A DNA stretch of 64,000 bases from Hydrogenophilales bacterium. Lineage in GTDB: Bacteria > Pseudomonadota > Gammaproteobacteria > Burkholderiales > Thiobacillaceae. The stretch spans positions 48,805 through 112,804 of the forward strand of contig JADJYY010000010.1 of assembly GCA_016719465.1 (NCBI GenBank). Direction: 5' to 3'. The notes beneath the pieces are model-generated. The model worked only from the letters and a program-made list of their open reading frames with translations. It had not been told where the DNA came from and ran no database searches. Made by a program: the position numbers and the translations under genes. Below, piece after piece: positions 25,553 through 34,444 of the stretch (its first letter is position 1; each line of letters starts with the position of its first letter).

Positions 25553-26587
25553 GTGGACGCGGACTACCGGCGTTTCGTCCCGCTCAATGGCCTCTCCGAC
25601 GAAGCCCTGGCCCAGGCCGCCGGGCAGGCCCGGCATATCCGCCTGCCGCGCGGACGCGAATTGTTTCATCGGGGCGACAGTGACGATGACCGCTACTACC
25701 TGCTCGCGGGCGAGATGGCCCTGGACTCGGGCGACGATTCCGCCCCCCTGGTCATCCGCGCCGACAGCGAGGCGGCCCGCCATCCCCTGGCGCGCCTGAA
25801 GCCGCGCCGCTATACCGGCGTGGCCCGGAGCGAATGCGAACTGGCCGCTTTCTCGGACCGGGCGCTGGAGCGCCTGGTGGCCCAGGATCAGGCCACCGCC
25901 TACGAAGTCACCGAATTCGAGGGCGACGATCCCGGCTGGATGTTCGACCTGTTGCGCAACCCGGCCTTCTCCCGGGTACCGCCCGCCAACCTGCACATCC
26001 TGTTCGGCCGTTTCCAGCCCATGCCGGTCGTGGCCGGACAGGTGGTGATCCGGCAGGGCGACGCCGGCGACTACTACTACCTGATCCGGCGGGGCAGCGC
26101 CCAGGTCAGCCGTGCGGGCGCTTCCGGGCGTCCGGTCGAGTTGGCCCGGCTCGAACCCGGCCAGGGCTTCGGCGAGGAAGCCCTCATTTCCGGCGATCCC
26201 CGCAACGCCACCGTCACCATGCTTGGCGACGGACTGCTCATGCGCCTCGCCGCCGGCGATTTCCACGCCCAACTGCAAGAGCCCCTGCTGCATCTCGTGG
26301 ATGCGGCCGAGGCCTCGGCGCTGATCCGGGAACGCGCAGCCCAACTGGTCGACGTGCGCATGGAGGATGAATTCAGGCACGGCAGTCTGGCGGGAGCCAT
26401 CAACATCCCCCTCTACCTCCTGCGGGTGAAAGCCAACACCCTGGCCCGGGACCGCATCCACATCCTGTTCAGCCACGGCGTCCGTCGCGGCGGCACGGCG
26501 GCCTTCCTGCTGGCCCAGCGCGGCTTTGACGTGCGCGTGCTGCGCGGCGGGCTGGCCGGCCTGAAAAAACCGCTGGCCACGGAATAA
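25553..26587 (+). CDS. double cyclic-nucleotide-binding domain protein with C-terminal rhodanese domain
   Basis: The protein is about 344 residues from GTG at 25553; a TTG at 25544 overlapping the ubiD stop is equally possible. The first cNMP-binding-like domain (about 10-110) is degenerate. The second (about 135-235) has GDAGDYYYLIRRG and GQGFGEEALISGDPRNATV, close to the phosphate-binding cassette consensus. The C-terminal rhodanese-like part (about 255-344) has LVDVRMEDEFRHGSLAGAINIP, but the position expected for the active cysteine reads ILFSHGVRRGG, with serine. It is thus a likely inactive rhodanese used for binding. Role unknown; probably a regulatory or redox-linked sensor. Confidence 0.75.
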   Translation: MDADYRRFVPLNGLSDEALAQAAGQARHIRLPRGRELFHRGDSDDDRYYLLAGEMALDSGDDSAPLVIRADSEAARHPLARLKPRRYTGVARSECELAAFSDRALERLVAQDQATAYEVTEFEGDDPGWMFDLLRNPAFSRVPPANLHILFGRFQPMPVVAGQVVIRQGDAGDYYYLIRRGSAQVSRAGASGRPVELARLEPGQGFGEEALISGDPRNATVTMLGDGLLMRLAAGDFHAQLQEPLLHLVDAAEASALIRERAAQLVDVRMEDEFRHGSLAGAINIPLYLLRVKANTLARDRIHILFSHGVRRGGTAAFLLAQRGFDVRVLRGGLAGLKKPLATE

Positions 26588-26632
26588 TTCTTGATTATAA
26601 TTGTCGGGTATTAATTCGCCCGGAGACCCGGT

Positions 26633-27229
26633 ATGTCCGCTGAACTGCTCAACGCCGCCCTAGCCGGCAATCCCGACGAAGTCCGCCGCCTGCTGGCCGC
26701 GGGCGCCGCCCCCGACAGCGCCAACGAGGAAGGCCAGACCGCCCTGCATCTGGCCGCCCGGGGCGGTCACCTGGAAACCGTGGGGCTGCTCATCGGAGCC
26801 GGGGCCGATGTCAACGCCAGGGACGCCAACGACTGGACGCCCCTGTTCAAGGCCGCCTACAACCACGAACTGGATACCGGCTATCCCCTGGTGGTGAAAG
26901 CCCTGGTGGACGCCGGCGCGGACGTCAACGCCCGCATCTTCTTCGGCCTGACGCCGCTGATGCTGGCGGCGGGCGGGGGCGAAGCCGCGGTTTGCGAGGT
27001 GCTGCTCAATGCCGGCGCCGACGTGAAGGCCACCAACGACGGCGGCCGCTCCGCCCTGGCCATGGCCAAGGAACGCTTCTTCGTGGACGTGATCAACCTG
27101 CTGCACGAAGCCGAAGGCTACCTCATGGAAACCGAGGGCGGCGGCGGTGGCGCTTGCGCCAGCAGCCAGAAGGCCCCTCCCGGCGAGGGCACCAAAATCG
27201 TCAACTTCATGAAGCGCCCGATGCACTGA
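26633..27229 (+). CDS. ankyrin repeat protein
   Basis: The 198 residues are built almost entirely of ankyrin repeats: EEGQTALHLAARGGHLETVGLLIGAGADVN, then units starting ANDWTPLFKAA, FFGLTPLMLAA and NDGGRSALAMA. There is a glycine-rich linker (ETEGGGGGACASSQ) and a short tail. No signal peptide is seen, so it is probably a cytoplasmic protein-binding scaffold. Partner unknown. It is convergent with the penicillin-binding protein gene and shares a terminator with it. Confidence 0.85.
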   Translation: MSAELLNAALAGNPDEVRRLLAAGAAPDSANEEGQTALHLAARGGHLETVGLLIGAGADVNARDANDWTPLFKAAYNHELDTGYPLVVKALVDAGADVNARIFFGLTPLMLAAGGGEAAVCEVLLNAGADVKATNDGGRSALAMAKERFFVDVINLLHEAEGYLMETEGGGGGACASSQKAPPGEGTKIVNFMKRPMH

Positions 27230-27243
27230 GCGGGCACCGAGCA

Positions 27244-27287
27244 CCGGAAAAGCCGAGGGCCGCTGACGCGGCCCTCGGCTTTTCCGG
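27244..27287. terminator. strong bidirectional terminator between convergent genes
   Basis: A perfect 20-base stem (CCGGAAAAGCCGAGGGCCGC and its complement) with a TGAC loop lies between the ends of the ankyrin gene and the penicillin-binding protein gene. The AAAA/TTTT segments inside the arms give a short U-run in either direction. Confidence 0.85.
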
Positions 27288-27316
27288 CAGGCGGGGCCCA
27301 GTCCCTGGTCCGGGTG

Positions 27317-30300
27317 TCACCAACTCCGGGTGAAATCCCACCCCTCGCCCGCGGGCGCGCTCCAGGGGCCGCTTCTTTTCTCCTTCGGCGCCGGCTGGGA
27401 CTTGGGCGGGGGCGCCTGGGGCGGCGGCGGCGGATCCGGCTTGTCCACCTGGGGCGGTGGCGGCGCCTGGGTGGGCTCATCGGCGACCGGCTTGACGGGC
27501 AGCGTGGCGACGGGTTTCGGTCGCGCGGGCGCGGGCTTGGCGGGCGGGCTCGGCTTGCCGGGCGCGGCCTGTTGCGCAGGCGTGGGCTTGACCGCCCGGG
27601 CGGGAACGGCCGGGGCTGCCACGGACGGCGCCGGGGGCGCCCCCGGAGGCGGCAGGGCGCTGACCCTGGGCGCATCCCCGGTGGGCGTCAGCATCTCGGC
27701 TTCGAAGGCCGCCAGGGTCTCCGCCCAGGTCGGCTCCGGCTTTTCGCTGCCCAGCACCAAGCCGCGCAGGGCGGGTTCCATGTCCTTCACGATCTGCACG
27801 GCGATGGCGCTGGTGAAGTGGTAATCCGCCGCCGCCTCGCCGGGCACGAATACGGTCATGACGCCGAAGAAGCGGCTGCCCAGGTAGAAGGCGAAGGTGG
27901 CGGTCCGGTTCATGACCTTGGATTCCAGCACCTGGCCGCTGGCGGAATAGACCTCGAAGCGATGGTCGCCGGTACCGGTCTTGCCGCCGATGGGCAAACT
28001 GGTGCCGTCTCCCAGCGGAAAGCTGCCGCGCAGGCGCCGGGCGGTGCCCTGTTCCACGACGTTGAGCAAGGCCTGGCGGACCACCTGGGAGACCTCGCTC
28101 TGGAAGATGCGCGTGGCCTCCGGGGGCTGCCGTTTCAGGATGGTGTGATAGGGCGTGCCCTCGGCGAACTCAAGCCCGGTCAGGGTGAGGGGTTGCAGCT
28201 TGACGCCGTCGTTGAGGATCACCCCCATCAGTTCGGCCAGGGCCGCCGGCCGGTCGGCGGAGGAGCCGATGGCGGTGGCATAGGACGGCACCAGGCTGCC
28301 GAAGGGATAGCCCAGCTTGCGCCAGCGCTTGTGGATCTCCTGGAAGGCCTCGATTTCCAGCAGGGACAGGATGCGGATGTCCTGGGCGTTCTTGTGGCTG
28401 GTGTTGATCAGCCAGCCATACACCTCCACCCTTTCCTTCTCGCTGGCCTTGGTGATCTCGCTCCAGCCGGCACCCGGGTGGGCCCGCAGGTAGGCCACCA
28501 GCCAGAGTTCCAGGGGGTGGATCTGGGCGATGTAGCCCCGGTCGGACAGGTTGAATTTGTCCGGCCCGTATGTTTCATACAGATACTGGTAATCCCCTTC
28601 GTCCAGGCTGGCGGGGTTGTTCAGGCGGGGCTTGATGAAGGCGGTGAGGCTCGCCACGTCGGCCCCGGGCTCCAGATAGCGATAGACCGCGGCCAGGCGC
28701 TTGGGATTGGCGGTAAGGTGGTTGAGCAGGGCGCTCGTGGTCTCCTCCGGCTTGAGTCCCTTGTATTTCTTGTGGAAGCGGGCCAGGTAGGCCTTGCCTT
28801 CCTTGTCGGCGAACTGCTTCAGGTAGTCCTTGCGGCGCGGATCGCTGGCGTCCTCCAGAATCTGGGCGGCGCCCTTGGGATCCCGATACATGAAGTGGCG
28901 CACGATATCCCGCATCAGGCGGATGAAGGGCAGGTTCACCGAGTTGCGGGTCGCCTCCCACATGTCCATGACCTTGTGATCGTCGTCGCGATGGAAGTTG
29001 GCGAAACGATGCACGCCGCCACCGGTGAAGAAGGACTCACCCGGGCTGGCGGAATAGGTGCGCGACATGGCCGCTTCCAGCATGGGCGTTAGGGCCTTGT
29101 CCTCGGCGCTGGCCAGGTAGCGCACCACCCACTGCATGAGCAGATCCTTGTCCGCCACCTTCAGTTTGAGCAATGCGGCCCGGGACAGGCCGGCATATTG
29201 GCCATGGAGCTCGGCCACTAGTTGCAGGTAGGTGATCAGGGTGCGCAACTTGGCCGATGAGCCCATGTCCAGCTTGGCGCCCTTGTTGATGTCGAAGGGC
29301 TGGTTCAGGTTGTCGGCCTGCACCCTGAGCAGGGCGCCCTCATCCGTGTTCTCGTAGAGGGTGAAGCTGTAGATGGGTTTGGACAGGTCATTGCCCGGCG
29401 ACAGCAGATACGCGCCATACAATTCGGCCGCCTCAACCACGATGGGGTCGGACAGCCGGCGCAGGAAGGCGGATACGGCGCGCTGGGTCGGCGCATGCAG
29501 GGTGGCGCTGGCCTTCAGGTCGAGACGGTCCAGGTCATACAGCCGCGGCATGTTCAGCCGGCCGGAAAGCTCCACCCGCAGGGCGCTGGCGGCCTTGTTC
29601 TCGGCGAAGTCGCCCTTGCCATTCTTGCCATTGGCGCGGAAGACGATACGCTCCCGGCTGGCGGCATCCCGGAACGCCGGCGTGATCACCCGGGCATCCG
29701 CCAGCAGGCGCAGATGGGCATCGGCATGGGCATTCAATTGTTCCCGGCCGGAAAGCAGGTAGTAGGACGGTTTGCGCTGGGAGATCAGCAGGCCCAGCAC
29801 ATGCTTGTAGGCCTTCGCCGCCTCCGGCGTCGGCTGGGGCGAGCGCAGCAACTGATTGGCCCGGTCGAAATCCAGGCCGAACCAGGCGTGGAGTCCATCG
29901 CCCACGCCGTTCACCTCGCCGAAACCCGGCGCGGCGGCCAGGGGCACGGAGTTGAGGTAGTCAAGCACGATGCGGCGGCGGGTGTCCCGGGTATCCTCGC
30001 CATCCAGATAGGCGCGCAGCGAGGCGGAGGCCATCTGGCGCAGCTTGTCGGTGGCGGTCATGGTCAGGCCGTCCGGGGAATGACGGTATTTCTCGATCTG
30101 GGTGGCCAGGGTGGACCCTCCCGGCACGTTGCGGGACGGATCGATGGCCTGCAGCATCTTTTCCAGCACCGCCGCGCCCAGCCGATCCCATTCCACAGCG
30201 GGATTGCGTTGGGGATGGTTGGGATCCAGCAACTCCCGGTTCTCGATGAACAGCAGGGTATTGGCCACCACCGCCGGCACGTCGCCGAACTCCGCGTAGG

Positions 30301-30775
30301 ACTTGCGCGGGTGTTTCACGCTGTAGAGCGTCTCGCCCCGGCAATCCAGCAGATCGAGGCCGGCCACGGATTTTTCCCGGTAGGGCATGAACAGGCCGAA
30401 ATCATGGATCCGCGCCATATCCGGGGACACGCGCGCCTGCCGGGTGACCACGAAGCCCTGCTGCTTGAGGCGCTTGATGAAATCGGGCAGGCCGGCGTAG
30501 CCCAGGCGGATGTCGTAGGGTCCCGCCTCGGGCGTGCGCATTTCCGCCTGCTCGCCGGCCTCCAGCTCATAGGTCAGGCGTTTGCCATAACCGGCAAGGA
30601 CCATGGCCTGGAAAGGCGAGGCGATGAGCTCGTAGGCGGCGATGAGGGCGCCCACCAGCAACGCCAGGACGATCATGGCCCAGAACCCGGGGCCCAGCTT
30701 CCGGGGCTTCTTCGGCGGCAGGGCTTCAGTTGGCGGGGCGGGGATCGGGGAATCGAGCGAACGGGTTTCTGTCAT
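27317..30775 (-). CDS. large bifunctional class A penicillin-binding protein
   Basis: This inner-membrane peptidoglycan synthase is 1152 residues, longer than usual. One membrane helix (about 31-50) is followed by a GT51 glycosyltransferase domain with IENRELLDPNHP (178-), where the usual ED pair reads EN but the catalytic glutamate is kept, and GGSTLATQ near 220. The transpeptidase domain has SSAK near 503, SVN near 611 and KTG near 930, so acylation motifs are intact. The last roughly 130 residues are proline/alanine/lysine-rich and low complexity. It differs from standard PBP1a/1b and may serve a specialised cell-wall role. Confidence 0.8.
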   Translation of the reverse strand: MTETRSLDSPIPAPPTEALPPKKPRKLGPGFWAMIVLALLVGALIAAYELIASPFQAMVLAGYGKRLTYELEAGEQAEMRTPEAGPYDIRLGYAGLPDFIKRLKQQGFVVTRQARVSPDMARIHDFGLFMPYREKSVAGLDLLDCRGETLYSVKHPRKSYAEFGDVPAVVANTLLFIENRELLDPNHPQRNPAVEWDRLGAAVLEKMLQAIDPSRNVPGGSTLATQIEKYRHSPDGLTMTATDKLRQMASASLRAYLDGEDTRDTRRRIVLDYLNSVPLAAAPGFGEVNGVGDGLHAWFGLDFDRANQLLRSPQPTPEAAKAYKHVLGLLISQRKPSYYLLSGREQLNAHADAHLRLLADARVITPAFRDAASRERIVFRANGKNGKGDFAENKAASALRVELSGRLNMPRLYDLDRLDLKASATLHAPTQRAVSAFLRRLSDPIVVEAAELYGAYLLSPGNDLSKPIYSFTLYENTDEGALLRVQADNLNQPFDINKGAKLDMGSSAKLRTLITYLQLVAELHGQYAGLSRAALLKLKVADKDLLMQWVVRYLASAEDKALTPMLEAAMSRTYSASPGESFFTGGGVHRFANFHRDDDHKVMDMWEATRNSVNLPFIRLMRDIVRHFMYRDPKGAAQILEDASDPRRKDYLKQFADKEGKAYLARFHKKYKGLKPEETTSALLNHLTANPKRLAAVYRYLEPGADVASLTAFIKPRLNNPASLDEGDYQYLYETYGPDKFNLSDRGYIAQIHPLELWLVAYLRAHPGAGWSEITKASEKERVEVYGWLINTSHKNAQDIRILSLLEIEAFQEIHKRWRKLGYPFGSLVPSYATAIGSSADRPAALAELMGVILNDGVKLQPLTLTGLEFAEGTPYHTILKRQPPEATRIFQSEVSQVVRQALLNVVEQGTARRLRGSFPLGDGTSLPIGGKTGTGDHRFEVYSASGQVLESKVMNRTATFAFYLGSRFFGVMTVFVPGEAAADYHFTSAIAVQIVKDMEPALRGLVLGSEKPEPTWAETLAAFEAEMLTPTGDAPRVSALPPPGAPPAPSVAAPAVPARAVKPTPAQQAAPGKPSPPAKPAPARPKPVATLPVKPVADEPTQAPPPPQVDKPDPPPPPQAPPPKSQPAPKEKRSGPWSAPAGEGWDFTRSW

Positions 30776-30840
30776 TTTTCGTTATGGCTTGGCGGGCACG
30801 GCCAGGGAAAATCGATACGACGAGGACAGGCCATCAGGCA

Positions 30841-31785
30841 TCACGCCGATGGAAACTCACCCAGCCAGTCGCGCGGTCTCAGGAAATCACTGTACAGGCG
30901 GGCCTCCGGCGTACCCGTCGCCGGCTTCCAGTCGTAACGCCAGGTCGCCACCGGTGGCATGGACATGAGGATGGATTCGGTGCGTCCGCCGGATTGCAGG
31001 CCGAACAGGGTGCCCCGGTCGAACACCAGGTTGAACTCCACGTAACGGCCCCGACGATAGAGCTGGAATTCCCGTTCCCGCTCGCCGTAAGGCGTATCGG
31101 CCCGGCGCTCCAGGAGAGGCACGTAGGCGGACAGGAAATGGTCGCCCACGGATTCGACCAGGTTGAAGCAATGCTCGAAACCGCCTTCCGACAGGTCGTC
31201 GAAAAAGATGCCGCCGATGCCGCGCGGCTCGTTGCGGTGCTTGAGGAAGAAGTACTCGTCGCACCATTTCTTGAAGCGCGGGTAATAGCTGGTATCGAAG
31301 GGGTCCAGGGCGCGCCGGCACATGGCATGGAAATGCGTGGCGTCCTCCTCGAAGCCGTAATACGGCGTCAGGTCCATGCCGCCGCCGAACCACCAGACCG
31401 GCTCTCCCCCTCCCTCCCCTCCCCCGCTGGCGGGGGAGGATGAAGGGTGGGCGACGAAGAAGCGCACGTTCATGTGGGACGTGGGCGCGTAGGGATTGCG
31501 CGGATGCATGACCAGGGACACGCCCATGGCTTCCCAGCGCCGGCCGGCCAGCTCGGGCCGGTGGGCCGAGGCCGAGGGCGGCAGCTTGTCGCCCTTCACA
31601 TGGGAGAAGTTGACCCCGCCCCGCTCCAGCACCAGGCCCTCCTCCACCAGGCAGGACAGGCCACCGCCCCCTTCCGGCCGCTCCCAGCCGTCCCGGCGGA
31701 AGGTCTTGCCGTCCACCTGTTCCATGCGTTCGACGATGAGTTCCTGGAGCTCCAGGAGAAATTCCTTGACGCGGTCGGTGTTCAT
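30841..31785 (-). CDS. hemF: oxygen-dependent coproporphyrinogen III oxidase
   Basis: It oxidatively decarboxylates coproporphyrinogen III to protoporphyrinogen IX in haem synthesis. The 314 residues include GGGVNFSHV-like and HMNVRFF motifs, then EPVWWFGGGMDLTPYY and the late YVEFNLVFDRGTLFGLQSGGRTESILMS block. Between FFVA and EPVWW is a glycine/serine-rich insert of about 10 extra residues, encoded by a GC-rich palindromic repeat (31403-31452). The family normally has a short loop there. Otherwise the protein looks intact. Confidence 0.94.
   Translation of the reverse strand: MNTDRVKEFLLELQELIVERMEQVDGKTFRRDGWERPEGGGGLSCLVEEGLVLERGGVNFSHVKGDKLPPSASAHRPELAGRRWEAMGVSLVMHPRNPYAPTSHMNVRFFVAHPSSSPASGGGEGGGEPVWWFGGGMDLTPYYGFEEDATHFHAMCRRALDPFDTSYYPRFKKWCDEYFFLKHRNEPRGIGGIFFDDLSEGGFEHCFNLVESVGDHFLSAYVPLLERRADTPYGEREREFQLYRRGRYVEFNLVFDRGTLFGLQSGGRTESILMSMPPVATWRYDWKPATGTPEARLYSDFLRPRDWLGEFPSA
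31403..31452. repeat. C/G-rich palindromic repeat inserted in hemF
   Basis: The element TCCCCTCCCCCGC-TGG-CGGGGGAGGA with flanking CTCCC/GGGTGGG is read in frame as a Ser/Gly-rich loop. Related palindromes occur inside the CapK-like gene (43237-43345) and between nirB and nirD (51968-51989). Confidence 0.65.
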
Positions 31786-31854
31786 AGACGGAGGAAAGTG
31801 GCGAGACAGGGGCGGGATTCTAGCAGCCCCGGGCGCCAGCCCGGGGCCCGCGCC

Positions 31855-32508
31855 TCAGCGCCAGAGACTCAGGGGCGGATCGGTGATGACGGCGCGCAGG
31901 ATATCGCCCCGGCTGACGAAGCCCACCAGGGCCCGGGCCTCGTTCACCACCGGCAACCCGGGCAGGTCGAAGTCCAGCATGGCCCGGGCGATGCGGCGGA
32001 TGTCCGTGACCGGGTCGGCGCTCACCACCGGCGACCTCATCACCTCCCTGACATGGTGGGGCCGGGGCGAGCGGGGCTGCTTGCGTTCCAGGTTGAAGGT
32101 GGTGAGCAGGTCCCGTTCCGTCACCAGGCCCACCATCTCGCCCCCGGCATCCAGCACCGGGGCCTCGCGCAGCCCCCGGGGCAGGAGCAGACGCCAGGCC
32201 TGGGAGATGGAGAGCTCCGCGTCCAGGGTGAACACCTCCCGGGCCATAATCTGGTAGGCGTGGTAAATGGGACCGCGCTCCACCTCCAGGTGAAGCATGT
32301 CCCGATAGGCCTTGGCGGCCGCCTCATAGCCGGCCGGCGGATGTCCGGCGGGGCGCTCGCCCGCCCGCGCCACGAAGGTGGGCAACGGTTCCTCGCCGTC
32401 CCGGGCGATGGCCCGCCCCCGGCGGGCGCCGGTGACGCCCGGCAGTTCCGCCAACTGTTCCAGGGTGCCGCGGAAATGCTGGCCCGAGAGGCCATAGAGG
32501 GAAAACAT
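31855..32508 (-). CDS. tandem CBS-domain protein
   Basis: The start is the ATG at 32508 because a strong GGAGGTG ribosome site lies just before it. The protein is then 217 residues. The first 80 residues are family-specific (MFSLYGLSGQHFRGTLEQL). Two CBS domains follow: IMAREVFTLDAELSISQAWRLL...VGLVTERDLL and VREVMRSPVVSADPVTDIRRIA...VGFVSRGDIL. CBS pairs bind adenine nucleotides and regulate partners; the partner is not evident. A second CBS protein lies at 48065-48511. Confidence 0.85.
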   Translation of the reverse strand: MFSLYGLSGQHFRGTLEQLAELPGVTGARRGRAIARDGEEPLPTFVARAGERPAGHPPAGYEAAAKAYRDMLHLEVERGPIYHAYQIMAREVFTLDAELSISQAWRLLLPRGLREAPVLDAGGEMVGLVTERDLLTTFNLERKQPRSPRPHHVREVMRSPVVSADPVTDIRRIARAMLDFDLPGLPVVNEARALVGFVSRGDILRAVITDPPLSLWR

Positions 32509-32568
32509 GGGGCACCTCCGCAAGGCAAGGCGGCCAGAATAAACCGCCCTTCCGCGACCGCCAAGAGA

Positions 32569-33123
32569 TCAGGGCCGCACCACGCCGCCGTGATAAGGGT
32601 CCAGGATGGTGGAGGGCCGCTTGCGGCGGCCGACGCGGCCCCCGATGGCCAGGATTTTCGCGCCGAAGCGACGGCGGCATTGAATGGCGGTCTTGAGAAC
32701 GCGCTGGCCGGACAGGTTGGCGCTGGTGGACACCAGGGGCATGCCGAGAAAATGGCACAGGCGCGCCGCCTCCGGATGGGCGGTGACCCGCACCGCCATC
32801 TTTTCGTGCTTGCCCGTCAGCCAACGTGGACAGCGCCTGCCCTTGGGCAGCAGCAGGGTGGTGGGGCCCGGCCACCAGTCGGCGAAGCGGCGGGCGATTT
32901 CGTCCGGGTTGGGAGCCAGATAACCGCGGAATTGATGGCAATCGGAGCCGATCAGGATCAGGCCCTTGGCGCGGGGGCGTCCCTTGAGCCGCAGGATGCG
33001 CCCGACGGCGCGGGCGTTGCGCGGATCGCAGCCCAGCCCGTAGCAGGACTCTGTGGGATAGGCGATGACGCCACCGCGCCTGAGGTAGGCGCGAATGCGC
33101 CGGATGGGAGGCAGCGGCGTCAT
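32569..33123 (-). CDS. tsaC: L-threonylcarbamoyladenylate synthase
   Basis: This is a Sua5/YciO/YrdC-fold enzyme that makes the intermediate for the t6A37 modification of ANN-decoding tRNAs. The 184 residues contain the RGGVIAYPTESCYGLGCDP substrate motif, the KGRPRAKGLILI nucleotide-side motif and PLVSTSANLSG. The size matches the short TsaC form without the Sua5 C-terminal domain. It lies 19 bases downstream of purD on the same strand. Confidence 0.9.
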   Translation of the reverse strand: MTPLPPIRRIRAYLRRGGVIAYPTESCYGLGCDPRNARAVGRILRLKGRPRAKGLILIGSDCHQFRGYLAPNPDEIARRFADWWPGPTTLLLPKGRRCPRWLTGKHEKMAVRVTAHPEAARLCHFLGMPLVSTSANLSGQRVLKTAIQCRRRFGAKILAIGGRVGRRKRPSTILDPYHGGVVRP

Positions 33124-33142
33124 GGCTCCCTTCCGGTCCCGG

Positions 33143-34444
33143 TTACTTTTTCTTGCGCTGGATGGCGCGCCAGCCGATGTCCCGGCGCATCTGGCGGCCG
33201 GCGAAGTCGATACCCTCGGCCACCTCGTAGGCGCGCGCCTGGGCGATCTTGACCGTGTCGCCCAGGGCGGTGACGCACAGCACGCGGCCGCCGGCGGTCA
33301 CCACCTGGTCGTCCTGGATGGCGGTGCCGGCGTGGAACACGTGGAAATCCTCGCCCGGTTTGGCGTCGCCTCCATCCAGGCCGGTGATGGCGTCGCCCTT
33401 GCGCGGATGGTCCGGATAGCCGGCCGCCGCCATGACGATGCCCAGGGCGCAGCGCCGGTCCCATTCCGCCTCGACCTGGTCGAGGCGGCCGTCCACGGCG
33501 GCTTCCACCAGGCCGACCAGATCGGACTTGAGCCGCATCATGATCGGCTGGGTCTCCGGGTCGCCCATGCGGCAGTTGAATTCCAGCACGCCCAGCTTGC
33601 CGTCCGGCGCGATCATCAGGCCGGCGTACAGGAAGCCGCTGTAGGGCACGCCTTCCGCCTTCATGCCCGACACCACGGGGCGGATGACCTCGCGCAGGAT
33701 CTTGGCGTGGATTTCCGGGGTGACGACCGGGGCGGGCGAGTAGGCGCCCATGCCGCCGGTATTCGGGCCCTGGTCGCCGTCCAGCAGGCGCTTGTGATCC
33801 TGGCTGGTGGCCAGGGGCAGGATGTGCTCCCCATCCACCATGACGATGAAGCTGGCTTCCTCGCCCACCAGGCATTCCTCGATCACCACCCGGGCGCCGG
33901 CTTCGCCGAAGGCGCCGGGCTTGCCATCCGCGGCCAGCATCATGTCCACGGCGGCGTGGGCCTCCTCCGCCGTGCTTGCCACCACCACGCCCTTGCCGGC
34001 CGCCAGGCCGTCCGCCTTGACCACGATGGGGGCACCCCGGAGGTCGATATAGGCATGGGCGGCGGCGGCATCGGTGAAGGTGCCGAAGGCGGCGGTGGGA
34101 ATGTTGTGGCGCGCCATGAACTGCTTGGCGAAATCCTTGGAGCTTTCCAGCTGGGCGGCGGCCCGGGTCGGACCGAAGATCTTCAGCCCCGCCGCGCGGA
34201 AGGCGTCCACCACGCCGGCGGCCAGGGGCGCCTCGGGGCCCACCACGGTGAGCTGGATGCCTTCCTTCAACGCGAATTCCACCAGTTCGGGAATGCCGCT
34301 GATGGCGATGTTCTCCACCCCCTCCTCGCGCGCCGTGCCGCCGTTGCCGGGCGCCACGTAGACCTTCTGGAGGCGGGGCGATTGCTTGAGCCGCCAGGCC
34401 AGGGCGTGTTCACGCCCGCCGGAGCCGATGACCAGGAGTTTCAT
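33143..34444 (-). CDS. purD: phosphoribosylamine-glycine ligase
   Basis: It joins glycine to phosphoribosylamine in purine synthesis. The start is the ATG at 34444 (MKLLVIGSGGREHALAW), overlapping the purH stop by 4 bases. The 433-residue protein has the ATP-grasp motifs VVKADGLAAGKGVVVA, EASFIVMVDG, the SQDHKRLLDGDQGPNTGGMGAY signature (shortened here) and LEFNCRMGDPETQ. Coexpression with purH is expected from the ATGA overlap. Confidence 0.96.
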   Translation of the reverse strand: MKLLVIGSGGREHALAWRLKQSPRLQKVYVAPGNGGTAREEGVENIAISGIPELVEFALKEGIQLTVVGPEAPLAAGVVDAFRAAGLKIFGPTRAAAQLESSKDFAKQFMARHNIPTAAFGTFTDAAAAHAYIDLRGAPIVVKADGLAAGKGVVVASTAEEAHAAVDMMLAADGKPGAFGEAGARVVIEECLVGEEASFIVMVDGEHILPLATSQDHKRLLDGDQGPNTGGMGAYSPAPVVTPEIHAKILREVIRPVVSGMKAEGVPYSGFLYAGLMIAPDGKLGVLEFNCRMGDPETQPIMMRLKSDLVGLVEAAVDGRLDQVEAEWDRRCALGIVMAAAGYPDHPRKGDAITGLDGGDAKPGEDFHVFHAGTAIQDDQVVTAGGRVLCVTALGDTVKIAQARAYEVAEGIDFAGRQMRRDIGWRAIQRKKK

